38,407 nucleotides of DNA from Gemmatimonadaceae bacterium (GCA_002726335.1 PBSR01000127.1:1-38407), one strand, 5' to 3'; shown: positions 15,904 to 24,081, numbered from the stretch's first letter. Numbers and translations are program-made. The notes: generated by a model not told the origin, from the sequence alone.

Positions 15904-17004
15904 TCAAGGTGCCTGTTCATCCTTCTTGATCAGCACGAACAGCAGGCGGGTGAGCGACTTGTGGACGAACAGCGGGAATACCTCGTGCAGGTGGAAACAG
16001 TTTTCGAAGCAGTGCCGATAGAACTCAACAGTCTCTGCCCCCTGTCGCGGCAGGGCGATGACGAGGCGAGCGCCCGGTTTCAAGACGGTGGCCATGGGCG
16101 CGAACATCCGCTCGTAGAGGCTGCCGATCGGTTCCTTGCCCGTGGCCGTGGACCGGCCATAGGGCGGATCGGTGACGATAGCATCCACCGGCCGGGTGAT
16201 GACGTCTATGACCTGCCCGACATCCGCGGGCACGAGTACGGGCTCCGACCCGGGCAGCCCATGGCGGATGTTGTCACCGGCGCCGGCAACCATGGCTGGA
16301 TCGCGATCGCTGCCGATCATCCTCAGACCCGTCAACCCCGCCTCCAGCAGCAGACCGCCGGTGCCGCAGAAGGGATCATACACAGTGCCTCCGGCAGGCA
16401 CCCTGCCGCTGTTGATCCAGGCACGGGCCAGTCGGGGATGGAGCGAAATCGGCTGGGTGTACGGCCTGAACCCGCTCCGGCGTTCCTCGAAGGACGTGCG
16501 GTCGATCGCGGCCAGCTTGATGGCAACGGTTGCCCCGTCGGCAAGAATGGCGCGTACGATCACCTGTGGATGGGTCAGGTCCACCTGCCGATGACGAGTC
16601 ACCAGCTCCCCGAGCCGGTGCTTCACCTGCGCCCTCAGGTCCGCTGAGTAGACGGTGACCACGTCGGGCGCCAGGATCTTTGCGTCCACCCGGACGCTCC
16701 CCTCGGGGATGTCGCTTTGATCGAGGCCTGCTAGAAGATCACTCAGCCAACTGTCCTCCGAACCCGGGTCGGGAGCGGGTGTCTGAACCAGCACCCGGTT
16801 CAGATTCCAGGCCATGCCCATGCGAAGGAAGGCTGTCCTGATGTCCGCCTCCGCACCCGTGGAGGCAAAGCCGAATAGCGGGATGGCCGGATGCGACTCG
16901 TGCTCGACCACCTCGATCGAGTGCGCTGCCAGAACTGAGCGCGCCTCTTCGCGGGCCAGATGCGGAAACTCGCCGGACAACTCTATCAGATAGTCGGTGG
17001 TCAT
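15904..17004 (-). CDS. THUMP-domain tRNA (guanine-N2) methyltransferase, Trm-G10/Trm11 type
   Basis: 366 residues from ATG 17004, where the product starts MTTDYLIELSGEF as in homologues; the alternative start 48 bases upstream adds unlike sequence. Seen: an N-terminal half of the ferredoxin-like plus THUMP kind (to about residue 165), then a Rossmann methyltransferase with the SAM motif VYDPFCGTGGLLLEAG (DPFCGTGG at 210-217), the acidic residue in GSDRDP, and catalytic TDPPYGRS (278-283). The order THUMP then DPPYG is that of archaeal Trm-G10 and eukaryotic Trm11, which methylate N2 of guanosine 10 in tRNA. Bacterial rRNA methylases RlmL also have THUMP but carry NPPYG. So it is likely an RNA guanine-N2 methylase; the exact target is inferred. 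Divergent from the GntR gene. Confidence 0.78.
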   Translation of the reverse strand: MTTDYLIELSGEFPHLAREEARSVLAAHSIEVVEHESHPAIPLFGFASTGAEADIRTAFLRMGMAWNLNRVLVQTPAPDPGSEDSWLSDLLAGLDQSDIPEGSVRVDAKILAPDVVTVYSADLRAQVKHRLGELVTRHRQVDLTHPQVIVRAILADGATVAIKLAAIDRTSFEERRSGFRPYTQPISLHPRLARAWINSGRVPAGGTVYDPFCGTGGLLLEAGLTGLRMIGSDRDPAMVAGAGDNIRHGLPGSEPVLVPADVGQVIDVITRPVDAIVTDPPYGRSTATGKEPIGSLYERMFAPMATVLKPGARLVIALPRQGAETVEFYRHCFENCFHLHEVFPLFVHKSLTRLLFVLIKKDEQAP

Positions 17005-17100
17005 TGTCGAATTCAAGCAGGTGGCGCCTCCTCGGGTCTGCATCGATGCCAATGTAGCTATCGCGACCGCTCTTCACTCAGGTCCGCTCCAAAGACCTCT

Positions 17101-17122
17101 GTGTATTACTTAACATATACAC
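17101..17122. promoter_or_regulatory. Candidate GntR/YtrA operator in an AT-rich promoter segment
   Basis: GTGTAT and ATACAC form a 6-base dyad 10 bases apart in a distinctly AT-rich stretch 45 bases before the GntR start. YtrA-type regulators bind such GT(N)TAT-spacer-ATA(N)AC dyads and usually repress their own operon, so this is the natural autoregulatory site. A TTAACA within it could be a -35 box. It also lies upstream of the divergent tRNA methylase gene. Confidence 0.4.
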
Positions 17123-17167
17123 CAATACGCCTACCTTCCCGATGTCAGGTAAGCGAAAGGACTCGAA

Positions 17168-17548
17168 TTGCTCATCGTCGTCGATCCCCACAGCGGAGTT
17201 CCCGTATTTCGCCAGGTGATGGACCAGGTGAAGTTTCAGATCGCCAGCGGTGTCGTGCAGCCGGGCGATGAACTGCCAACCACGAGAGTGCTGTCATCCC
17301 TCCTCGGCGTGAATCCGATGACGATCAGCAAAGCCTACGGCTTTCTCGAGAAGGAAGGCGTCGTCGACCGCAGACCGGGCCTGCCGCTCGTGGTGAGACG
17401 CTTCCGCCAGAAGGAGCTGGAGGTCAGCAGGCTTGAGCACCTGCGAGGCAGCCTTGGCCCGGTCATCACGGTGATCCAGCAACTCGACATCGACGAGAGA
17501 GAGGCGGTGTCCCTGCTTCGCAGCATGTTGAGAGAGAAGGGGAAATGA
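17168..17548 (+). CDS. GntR-family (YtrA subfamily) transcriptional regulator
   Basis: 126 residues, the short length that marks the YtrA subfamily: a winged helix-turn-helix followed by only about 50 residues of helical dimerisation tail. Seen: VFRQVMDQVKFQIASGVVQPGDELPTTR and the recognition region LGVNPMTISKAYGFLEKEG, both canonical GntR. The start is TTG at 17168 with AAAGGA six bases upstream. YtrA members sit at the head of ABC transporter operons and repress them in the absence of an inducer such as a cell-wall-active compound. Here the ABC ATPase starts one base after the stop, so the same arrangement applies. Confidence 0.88.
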   Translation: MLIVVDPHSGVPVFRQVMDQVKFQIASGVVQPGDELPTTRVLSSLLGVNPMTISKAYGFLEKEGVVDRRPGLPLVVRRFRQKELEVSRLEHLRGSLGPVITVIQQLDIDEREAVSLLRSMLREKGK

Positions 17549-17549
17549 C

Positions 17550-18230
17550 ATGCCGTTCGTCTTCGAACTGAACCGGGTGACCAAGCGTTTCGGTACTGCC
17601 ACGGCGCTGGCCGATGTCTCTCTGTCGATTCCGGAGCAGCACGTGGTGGGTCTCATCGGCCTCAACGGCAGCGGCAAGACCACTCTGTTGCATCACCTCG
17701 TGGGCCTGCTGCTGCCCACCGAAGGTTCATGTACCACACTGGGCATGGAAGCGGCCTCGCTGGGTCCGGAGCAGTTGAGACGCATCGGCATCGTCTATCA
17801 GGAGAACAGGTTCCTGGATTGGATGACGGTGCAGCAGCATCTGAGCTATGTCGGCTCCTTCTATAGGCTGTGGGACAACGATCGACAACGACGTCTCCTG
17901 GACTTACTCGAACTCGATCTGAGTGCCCGTGTGGGTACCCTGAGCCCGGGGGACGTGCAGAAACTCGGTCTGATTCTGGCGGTCTGCCATCATCCGGAAC
18001 TGCTGTTGCTGGACGAGCCGGTCAGTGCCTTGGATCCGATTGCCCGTCACCGCCTGCTGGAGTTCTTCCTCGACCTGTTGCAGGAAGATCATTGCACCAT
18101 CGTCATCTCCTCGCACATCCTGCGCGACATCGAGCAGGTCGTCGACTGGATCGTCTGTCTCGACGCCGGGCGAATCGCCGTCGATACAGCCTGGATGACC
18201 TGTAGGAACGTTTCTCCGAGTGGATCGTAA
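17550..18230 (+). CDS. ABC transporter ATP-binding protein, C-terminus lost by frame disruption
   Basis: 226 residues in the open frame. The nucleotide-binding core is complete: Walker A GLNGSGKTT (37-45), Q-loop Q84 in VYQEN, signature LSPGD at 131-135 (an unusual form of LSGGQ), Walker B LLLLDEPVSALDP with D155 and E156, and H-loop H189 in ISSHI. At about codon 213 the frame leaves the homologous sequence: after RIAVDTA the product ends in the unrelated WMTCRNVSPSGS. The natural continuation (DDL, a stop, then ERFSEWIV) is found one frame over, up to 18433. So about 75 residues of C-terminal domain are missing, while the catalytic domain could still work with the permease at 18430. Second gene of the GntR operon. 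Confidence 0.75.
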   Translation: MPFVFELNRVTKRFGTATALADVSLSIPEQHVVGLIGLNGSGKTTLLHHLVGLLLPTEGSCTTLGMEAASLGPEQLRRIGIVYQENRFLDWMTVQQHLSYVGSFYRLWDNDRQRRLLDLLELDLSARVGTLSPGDVQKLGLILAVCHHPELLLLDEPVSALDPIARHRLLEFFLDLLQEDHCTIVISSHILRDIEQVVDWIVCLDAGRIAVDTAWMTCRNVSPSGS

Positions 18231-18433
18231 CGTCGAGCAACGGGGGTCTGCCGTCGCAGTTCGACGAGGGCTTCGTGTGTGAGCAGCATGGTTCCAGCGC
18301 CCAGGCCCATCTGTTGGTGCGGGACGCCACGGGACACCTGGACACCTTCAGGCGGAAGCACGGGGCCGAAGTATCGACAAGCCCGCTGAACCTGGAGCGA
18401 ATCTTCCCTCTGTTGCTGAAAGGCGGGCAGTGA
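18200..18433 (+). pseudogene. Stranded C-terminal domain of the ABC ATPase
   Basis: Reading the frame that contains LDDL then a TAG, then ERFSEWIVTSS, gives a good continuation through QFDEGFVCEQHG to LNLERIFPLLLKGGQ, ending in a TGA at 18431-18433 that overlaps the GTG of the next gene as GTGA. That overlap is the normal operon junction, which argues that this was the original end of the ATPase gene. Two lesions within about 15 bases separate it from the core: a probable loss of one C in GCCTGG, and a TAG where CAG or GAG is expected. Confidence 0.65.
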
Positions 18434-19881
18434 GCACGCCCGCCCTCGCGCGGCTGTATCTGCGCCCGTCGGTCCTCGCCGAGTTTGTCGTCTGGATCCT
18501 GATTCTGGCCGGCACGTTCAAAGGTCTGAGTGTGATCGAGTCCCATCTCCAGACATGGTATCTGCCACATAGCGCCAACGCCTTGCTCGTGGGCATTCCC
18601 ATGCTGGCTGGCCTGTTCGTGGGTGCCACGATGGTCGAGGTGTGTGGCGGGCGCTTCTCATGGACCTTACCGGGGATACGCCGTGGCTTTCTGTGCAGCA
18701 CCGTCGCCCTGGGTATCGTCTCCGCAGGCCTGTCGGCGGCGCTGCATCACGTGACGGATGGAACCGTGCCCCCCCTGCCGGCGTTTGCCCTGTCGGCGTT
18801 GTGCTACGCCTTGATCATCATGGTTGGCGTTACCACAGGCTGCGGCATGCTGTCATCGCGCTCCGGCCTGGCCATCGTCGGCTATGGCACGGTGAATCCC
18901 CTCGCCTCTCTGGCAGCCACGTATCCGCTGCCAGTGTGCGGGCTCGCCCTGGCAATCGCGGCTGCTGCACTTCGTCGGTCCTTTGCGCCCGCTGGATTCC
19001 GTGCATTGACCGATGGCCCGCTACACTCGGCATCCCGCCCGCGCCGTGACCCGCAGTGGACATCCGGGTTCCTGGGCGATGACGCGGCCAGCTGGGTGAA
19101 GGCGTTTGAGTTCGAGAAGGAAGAGGGTTCCCTGCTGGGCGTCTTCCGACGACCATTGGTATTCACAGTCGGCGCCGTGGGCACCTGTGGATTTCTAGCC
19201 AGCGTTGGGGTTTGGGGCAAGCCATTGATGGAAGGCCTGTTGCTGTGGACCCAGGGTCTGCACCTGCTGAGCCGCCTCCCCGGCGCGGAGTTGGGTTTGA
19301 TCGTCCACAAGCGGGACACCATATGGATGATCATGAGCTACATCATCGTCTTCTACGGACTGGAGTGCGCCCATTCTATCGACCGCTCCGGCGAGCGCCG
19401 CGTCGATCTGCGCCCCAGGTTTCTGTATCCTCTTTCCCGACGACAGCACGCCCTGGTCAGCTTCCGGATCTGCCTGAAGGCCAACCTTCGATACACGAGT
19501 CTGTGCCTGGCAGCCTTCTACGCAACGGCTCTCGTCAGCGGCTTCGTCCTGCATCGGGACCTCGACTGGATTGTTGTGCCATCCGTCGCAGCCCCCATAG
19601 TCGTGCTGTTTCTGTTGACGCCGGCTCACCAGGTGTTTGCTATCTGCTACCGCCCAAGAGTGATCGCCTTGTCCAGCGTCGCCCTGAGAAAGACTGTCCT
19701 GGTTCTGAGCGCCGCCGGGTTGACGATTCTGATCGTGGCTGTCAGCAGGCAGTGGATGATGCAGATGTATAGCTTTCCGCCTGCTCTGCACGTGATGGTG
19801 CTGCTCGTCCTTGCGGCTGCGTCTCAGTACGCCTTCCACCTCAAGCTTCGACGGCACTTTCTGCGCGCCGATCTGGCGTGA
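18430..19881 (+). CDS. Polytopic ABC transporter permease-like membrane protein
   Basis: 483 residues, with about ten hydrophobic segments spread over the sequence, for example VLAEFVVWILILAGTF, ALLVGIPMLAGLFVGATMV, ALSALCYALIIMVGVTTG, LVFTVGAVGTCGFLASVGV, IVVPSVAAPIVVLFLL and VMVLLVLAAASQYAFHL. No close family signature is recognised; position after an ABC ATPase identifies it as the membrane partner. The start is GTG 18430, inside the GTGA overlap with the end of the ATPase tail. The segment around GYGLECAHSIDR-type residues, then RFLYPLSRRQHALVSF, resembles the cytoplasmic loop of ABC-2 permeases (PLSR before an amphipathic helix). Probably exports a toxic or cell-wall-related molecule under YtrA-type control; inferred from context only. 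Confidence 0.65.
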   Translation: MSTPALARLYLRPSVLAEFVVWILILAGTFKGLSVIESHLQTWYLPHSANALLVGIPMLAGLFVGATMVEVCGGRFSWTLPGIRRGFLCSTVALGIVSAGLSAALHHVTDGTVPPLPAFALSALCYALIIMVGVTTGCGMLSSRSGLAIVGYGTVNPLASLAATYPLPVCGLALAIAAAALRRSFAPAGFRALTDGPLHSASRPRRDPQWTSGFLGDDAASWVKAFEFEKEEGSLLGVFRRPLVFTVGAVGTCGFLASVGVWGKPLMEGLLLWTQGLHLLSRLPGAELGLIVHKRDTIWMIMSYIIVFYGLECAHSIDRSGERRVDLRPRFLYPLSRRQHALVSFRICLKANLRYTSLCLAAFYATALVSGFVLHRDLDWIVVPSVAAPIVVLFLLTPAHQVFAICYRPRVIALSSVALRKTVLVLSAAGLTILIVAVSRQWMMQMYSFPPALHVMVLLVLAAASQYAFHLKLRRHFLRADLA

Positions 19882-19893
19882 TATCTTGGCTGG

Positions 19894-20007
19894 GAGAATC
19901 CTCAGGGCCTTCTGTAACGACGCGGAAGAACGACGCCCCAACTCTCCAGTGGAGCGCGAGCGGTCCACGGTAAGGTAGACCTCGCCTTGCCGCACGTCAT
20001 CGATCAC
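19894..20007 (-). pseudogene. mazF toxin remnant with internal deletion
   Basis: Beginning at the GTG that overlaps the antitoxin stop (GTGA at 20007-20004), the frame reads VIDDVRQGEVYL, the usual opening of MazF/PemK toxins. It passes directly into TVDRSRSTGELGRRSS and LQKALRIL, which is the usual end of the toxin. The central part, about 60 residues with the RNA-cleaving site, is absent, so this cannot be an active toxin. The frame then continues without a stop through the opposite strand of the permease gene, so the original stop has also gone. Confidence 0.6.
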
Positions 20008-20256
20008 CACTCCCACTCGTCTTCATCGAACTGAGTATTCGTCGGAGGATCCAGCATTCTGCTCTCGCCGCGCTCCTGCAGGCCGGCTCGCCGCCTCGGA
20101 CCACCCGTCCCGGGGAGCCCCTTCGACGGGAGCGATGAGGATGGCGCCGTCCCGTACCTCCAACTCAACGTCTTCACCAAGGCCCACCGCATCGATCAGG
20201 GGCTTGGGAAGCCTCACTCCCTTCGAGTTTCCGATCCGAATCAGACGCACCTTCAT
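20004..20256 (-). pseudogene. mazE-type antitoxin, frameshifted
   Basis: The first part from ATG 20256 is a standard MazE/AbrB domain: MKVRLIRIGNSKGVRLPKPL, then GEDVELEVRDGAILIAPV. After GWSEAASR the frame runs into unrelated sequence ending at 20023. The neighbouring frame instead reads LQERGESRMLDPPT and finishes FDEDEWEW at 20004, exactly the acidic C-terminus of these antitoxins. One extra C near 20085-20090 explains the switch. GGAG lies upstream at normal spacing, and the ATG overlaps the DapA-like stop as ATGA. The DNA-binding half could still be made; the toxin-binding tail could not. The partner toxin is also decayed. Confidence 0.65.
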
Positions 20257-21167
20257 TGTGCTCTCCAACGCTTGTCCTTGCAGAACAGGTCCACCTGCTC
20301 GATCAGCTTCTCGAACTCCGTCTTCTGTGGCTCCGTCGCCGCCATGAAGGGCGCCGACACGTGCCGATTGATGACGCCCCGGATCTCGAGGACACACTTC
20401 ACCTCGCCGTGGACCTCCCGGTTCTGCAGCTTCGGCATACGGGTGATGAAGTCGTTGATCACCCGTTGCTCTGCCCTTGCCCTCTCCAGGTCTCCGCCTT
20501 GCACCGCCTCGGCCACGGCGAAGGCCCGCTCCGGGAACGCCAGCAGCGGAATCGCCGTGTGTCCCGCAGCCCCCATGGCCAGTCCGGTCAGGATCTGACC
20601 GCCGCCGGCAGTGAGCACGCTGAAATCCGGATCGGCGAACAAACACAGTCGGGTGAGTCGTGCCAGATCGCTGCCGCCGGCCTTCATGGCGATAATGTTC
20701 GGATGGGCGGACAACTCGAGGTAGAGCGACACGTCCACCTCACCGCCACGATTGCCGTTGTCGTAAATGACGATGGGCACCGGCGACTGCTCGGCGATGT
20801 CGAGAAAATGGCGCCGCACGTGATCGGTACTCAAACGCTTGTGTTCGAACAGTACGATGGCTGCGTTGATACCGAGACCGGACATGCGGTGAGTTCGCTC
20901 GATCGTCTCCCGCGTTCCGGCGTGGCTCGTCTTCACCCAGACCGGCAGCTTGCCACTGAAGTACTTGACGAACAGTCGGGTCGCCTCGTCGATGACATCA
21001 TCCGGCAGGTTCTGGTCTTCGCCTGCCGAGGCCAGGGCCCAGATCGCCGCAAAGGGATAGCGCAGCGTGAACTCGGCGAGCTGCGCGAAGCTCTCCTCGT
21101 CGAGGGCCTCGTCCGCCAGCAGCGGCGTCGGCACCACAGGAACGAGACCACGGACTTTGGTGCTCAC
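20253..21167 (-). CDS. Dihydrodipicolinate synthase/N-acetylneuraminate lyase (DapA) family aldolase
   Basis: 304 residues, normal for the family. Seen: opening MSTKVRGLVPVVPTPLLADE, Tyr135 in PIVIYDNGNR and the Schiff-base lysine K162 in NIIAMKAGGSD; the usual GTTGE loop is altered to ASAGED at 46-51. Members condense or cleave pyruvate-containing sugars and amino acids, so the changed loop points to a substrate other than aspartate semialdehyde, perhaps a keto-deoxy sugar acid. The start is GTG 21167, overlapping the DUF6807 stop as GTGA. It belongs to the operon PhyH, Gfo, DUF6807, DapA-like, and its stop is overlapped by the antitoxin ATG. Confidence 0.82.
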   Translation of the reverse strand: MSTKVRGLVPVVPTPLLADEALDEESFAQLAEFTLRYPFAAIWALASAGEDQNLPDDVIDEATRLFVKYFSGKLPVWVKTSHAGTRETIERTHRMSGLGINAAIVLFEHKRLSTDHVRRHFLDIAEQSPVPIVIYDNGNRGGEVDVSLYLELSAHPNIIAMKAGGSDLARLTRLCLFADPDFSVLTAGGGQILTGLAMGAAGHTAIPLLAFPERAFAVAEAVQGGDLERARAEQRVINDFITRMPKLQNREVHGEVKCVLEIRGVINRHVSAPFMAATEPQKTEFEKLIEQVDLFCKDKRWRAQ

Positions 21168-21988
21168 GAGTCGCTGTACTCCCGCCAGGCTCCCTCCACG
21201 TCTTCCGCGTCGATGTCGCCCGCAAACACCAGCACCCGGCAACGTGATGTCGTCGACACCCCGGTCGCCAGCGACCAGGGTCCGGCGATGCAGCGGCTGG
21301 GGCTGATGCCCAGCTGGCCGTCCACTCGCCAGGGCACGGGATGCTCCTCATTGCCGGGATGATCGAGGATGGCGATTCCCGCCGGGGTGTCACGGCCGTC
21401 GACCCGCAAGGATACCGCCACCCAGCGTGCCCGTTGTCCCTCAGCGTCGCCACCTGCCAGGCCCTCGCTGTTCAGCGCCCTGCCCTCGCACCCGTCACGA
21501 TAGGGCATGCGCAGAAACAACCCACCGTAGCCGTACTCGCCGAAGCGGAGGTCGGTGGTTGCGGTGAGGGTCCAGCCCATTTCGAGAACGAGTCTCCCCT
21601 CGGATTCGCTCACCGTCCACGCCTGCGTCTCGTCCAGCAGATCCTGCCCCTGGGGATCACGCCACACCGAGTCGACGCGCCAGGACATCCGCCCGTCCGA
21701 CATCGTTGGCGCCAGCAGGGACTTCGGGTGAAATGTCCCGTCCGTGGGTTTATCTCGGATCCCCTCCTCCCAGAAGCCGAAGCCGTTGACGTCGTTCAGC
21801 CCGACGTAGAGCCCGTGCTGCCAGGGATGGTGGGGCGGCGCGTCTTCGGTGAGGACTCCCGCGCCATCGGGCGCCATGACAGGATGCACGTAAGGCCGGC
21901 AGTCATGCTCCGCGTTCTGCGCCACAAGGAGCCGGCCGTCGCGAAGGATCTCGATCCGTTCGGCGGAATGGGTGGCTGTCAGTCCCAT
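21164..21988 (-). CDS. DUF6807 (PmoA-type) family protein
   Basis: 274 residues. Seen: the family's hallmark DAPPHHPWQHGLYVGLNDVN near residue 70, with a histidine cluster, then FWEEGI, and later FGEYGYGGLFLRMPYRDG, SLRVDGRDTPAGIAILDHPGN and the Trp-containing PVPWRVD. The name PmoA in databases comes from early annotation as a methane oxygenase subunit; these soluble proteins are not membrane-bound monooxygenases. In sugar-catabolic clusters they accompany Gfo/Idh/MocA enzymes, and the beta-sandwich is thought to act on carbohydrates, but the reaction is not established. It lies 3 bases after the Gfo gene and overlaps the DapA-like gene by 4. Confidence 0.78.
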   Translation of the reverse strand: MGLTATHSAERIEILRDGRLLVAQNAEHDCRPYVHPVMAPDGAGVLTEDAPPHHPWQHGLYVGLNDVNGFGFWEEGIRDKPTDGTFHPKSLLAPTMSDGRMSWRVDSVWRDPQGQDLLDETQAWTVSESEGRLVLEMGWTLTATTDLRFGEYGYGGLFLRMPYRDGCEGRALNSEGLAGGDAEGQRARWVAVSLRVDGRDTPAGIAILDHPGNEEHPVPWRVDGQLGISPSRCIAGPWSLATGVSTTSRCRVLVFAGDIDAEDVEGAWREYSDS

Positions 21989-21991
21989 CGC

Positions 21992-23158
21992 TTACTGGAA
22001 CGTGCCGGACACGTCCATCGTCTTGCCTCCCCCTTCCTTCACCTTCGACGTCTTGGCCCGCTTCTGCAGCTCTTCGTAGTAGAGATCGCCGTCGACGGGG
22101 ATGTCGATCCAGCTGTCCGTCCAGGTGGACAGCAGCATGGCGTTGAACAGCTCGACGCTGTTGATACCGTCGAGGCCGGGGGCCATCAGTTCCGTCTTGC
22201 CACCGTCGCGAATCGACTGCACCCAGTTGGTCGTGATCGTGATATGACCACCATCTCCACGTGCCGGGGGTACGTCGCAGGTCCAGACGCCGGGGCTGCC
22301 GAAGCCGTTCGGCCATTCCTTCAGGAACTTGCTCGCCGATTCCTCGGTGCGATGGAAGGTGATCCTGTTGTTCTCGGCCACAATCTTGCCCCGGTCACCG
22401 GTGATCTCCAGCCGGTTCGTTCCGGGTGCATCCCCCGTGGTCGTGACGAACACACCTGTGGCCCCGTTGGGATACTCGACAAAGGCGGTGACATCGTCCT
22501 CGACTTCGATGTCATGGTGCTTGCCGAAGTAGCAGAACGAGCGCATGCGCGACGGCATGCCGCAGATCCACTGCCACAGATCGAGGTTGTGCGGACACTG
22601 ATTGGCCAGCACGCCGCCGCCCTCACCGGACCACGTGGCACGCCAGCCGCCGGAGTCGTAGTAGCTCTGCGCCCGGAACCAGGAGGTGATGATGTAGTTG
22701 GTACGGGTGATCTCACCCAGCTCGCCGGAGGCGACGAGTTCCTTCAGCTTGCGAGTCTGCCCCCGGGCCCGCTGGTTGAGCATGAGGCTGAAGACGGTAC
22801 CCGCCTTTGTTGCCGCTTCGTTCATCTCCTTCACCTGCCGGGTGTACACGCCGGCCGGCTTCTCCGACATCACGTGCAGGCCCGCCTCGAAGGCAGCCAC
22901 GGCGATGGGCGGGTGGAAGTAGTGCGGCGTGGCGATGATGACGGCGTCGACCTCGCCGGAACCGATCATCTCCTCCGGGGTCCCGAACCGCTTGATCCCG
23001 TCTCCCAGGGCTGTCTTCGCCCACTCCAGGCGCGCCGGGTCGACGTCCGCCACCGCCGTCAGTCGCGCCCCGGAGACACCATCACCCTTGGTCAGGTACC
23101 CGGTATGATTCGATCCCATGCCGCCGATGCCGGCGACGCCGATCCGTACTTCGTCCAT
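21992..23158 (-). CDS. Gfo/Idh/MocA family oxidoreductase
   Basis: 388 residues from ATG 23158, where the product begins MDEVRIGVAGIGGMGSNH, the NAD(P)-binding fold at the very N-terminus; a frame reading further upstream runs through the PhyH gene and is not conserved. GAGGGG and GAGG stand just upstream. Seen: HVMSEKPAGV, the family EKP signature, and GGGVLANQCPHNLDLWQW, the substrate-site helix with conserved Asp/His. The C-terminus GKTMDVSGTFQ is typical for the group that works on secondary carbohydrates. It follows the PhyH gene by 44 bases and precedes DUF6807 by 3 bases. Confidence 0.86.
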   Translation of the reverse strand: MDEVRIGVAGIGGMGSNHTGYLTKGDGVSGARLTAVADVDPARLEWAKTALGDGIKRFGTPEEMIGSGEVDAVIIATPHYFHPPIAVAAFEAGLHVMSEKPAGVYTRQVKEMNEAATKAGTVFSLMLNQRARGQTRKLKELVASGELGEITRTNYIITSWFRAQSYYDSGGWRATWSGEGGGVLANQCPHNLDLWQWICGMPSRMRSFCYFGKHHDIEVEDDVTAFVEYPNGATGVFVTTTGDAPGTNRLEITGDRGKIVAENNRITFHRTEESASKFLKEWPNGFGSPGVWTCDVPPARGDGGHITITTNWVQSIRDGGKTELMAPGLDGINSVELFNAMLLSTWTDSWIDIPVDGDLYYEELQKRAKTSKVKEGGGKTMDVSGTFQ

Positions 23159-23202
23159 CCTCAACCCCTCTCTTTCAGCTGGTCCGTTGGTGAATCGTCG
23201 GA

Positions 23203-24081
23203 TTACGTCTCTGAGCGCAGGTTCGCTGGCGCTCCTGTGGGCTCCCCATCTCGACACACCTCGGGGAAATGCCCGCCCGCCTCGGACATGGGGGCGCCAT
23301 CCGGCATGTCGACGAACTGCTTCATGATGTGAGCACCGCTGGCGTCGTAGCGCGCCTCGCCGGTCATGTAGTGGATGGCGATGGCCCGGCGAGGACGGGC
23401 TGATGCGTTGAACGGGGACCCGTGCCACGTAAGGGAATGATGGAAGGAGACCTCCCCCCGTTTCACCGGCCAGGGAACAGGCACGGGCCTTGCCCCGTCC
23501 GGCGGCTCGAAGCCGGCCAGGTTCTCAAACTCTTCCAGCGTCTGCAGATGCCCCTGGGTGCGCAGAAACTCCATCTGGTTCCCCCACTTGTGGCTGCCTG
23601 GCACCATCCACATGCAGCCATTCTCTTCGGTGGCGTCGTCCATCGGAATCCACGCCGAAACAGGTGTCATGGGCTTGATGATCGGCCACAGCGGCGCATC
23701 CTGGTGCCAGTTCGTGGCGCCCCCGGTCTGCGCCGGCTTGTACTGGATCTGATCATGCCAGACGTGCAGGTCCCGCTGTCCCGTCAGCTGACTGACGGCT
23801 TTGACGATGAAGGGATGGTGGATGAGGCGCTCGAATGCCGGTGAGGCTTCCCAGATGTTGACGATCTGCCATACCGGGTGATGGTTCTCCCCCTCATCGC
23901 CGCCACGCATGTCGCGGTAGCTGACCGGTTGCGGCTGCCCATCACCAAACCCGTCGGGACCGATTTCGAGCACTTCGGCCAGGCCGTCGGTGATGGCGTC
24001 GACTTCGGTCTCGTCGAGAACAGGACCGCTGTTGAGGTAGCCATACCTGTCGAAGGCGGCGATCTGTTCGTCTGTCAGCAC
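23203..24081 (-). CDS. Phytanoyl-CoA dioxygenase (PhyH) family oxygenase
   Basis: 292 residues if translated from GTG 24081 (MLTDEQIAAFDRYGYLN), the common PhyH opening, with AGGA 4 bases upstream. A GTG at 24123 would add 14 residues but has no ribosome site. Seen: GGATNWHQDAPLW with H126-x-D128, a second half WHGSPFNASARPRRAIAIHY containing the distal His H220 and Arg R231, and the MVPGSHKWGNQ motif of the environmental PhyH group. The iron site is complete. First gene of a PhyH, Gfo, DUF6807, DapA-like operon, divergent from the GH20-like gene by 104 bases. Substrate unknown; the neighbours suggest a sugar-derived or methylated compound. Confidence 0.85.
   Translation of the reverse strand: MLTDEQIAAFDRYGYLNSGPVLDETEVDAITDGLAEVLEIGPDGFGDGQPQPVSYRDMRGGDEGENHHPVWQIVNIWEASPAFERLIHHPFIVKAVSQLTGQRDLHVWHDQIQYKPAQTGGATNWHQDAPLWPIIKPMTPVSAWIPMDDATEENGCMWMVPGSHKWGNQMEFLRTQGHLQTLEEFENLAGFEPPDGARPVPVPWPVKRGEVSFHHSLTWHGSPFNASARPRRAIAIHYMTGEARYDASGAHIMKQFVDMPDGAPMSEAGGHFPEVCRDGEPTGAPANLRSET

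Noticed and set aside
20256..21362. A 368-codon plus-strand open frame
   Set aside because: Antisense of the DapA-like gene, whose Tyr and Lys active-site segments are clear.
21341..23332. A 663-codon open frame on the plus strand, opposite DUF6807 and Gfo genes
   Set aside because: It has no recognisable domain and is full of His/Arg/Val-rich sequence typical of the antisense of GC-rich genes; the minus-strand genes have clear motifs.
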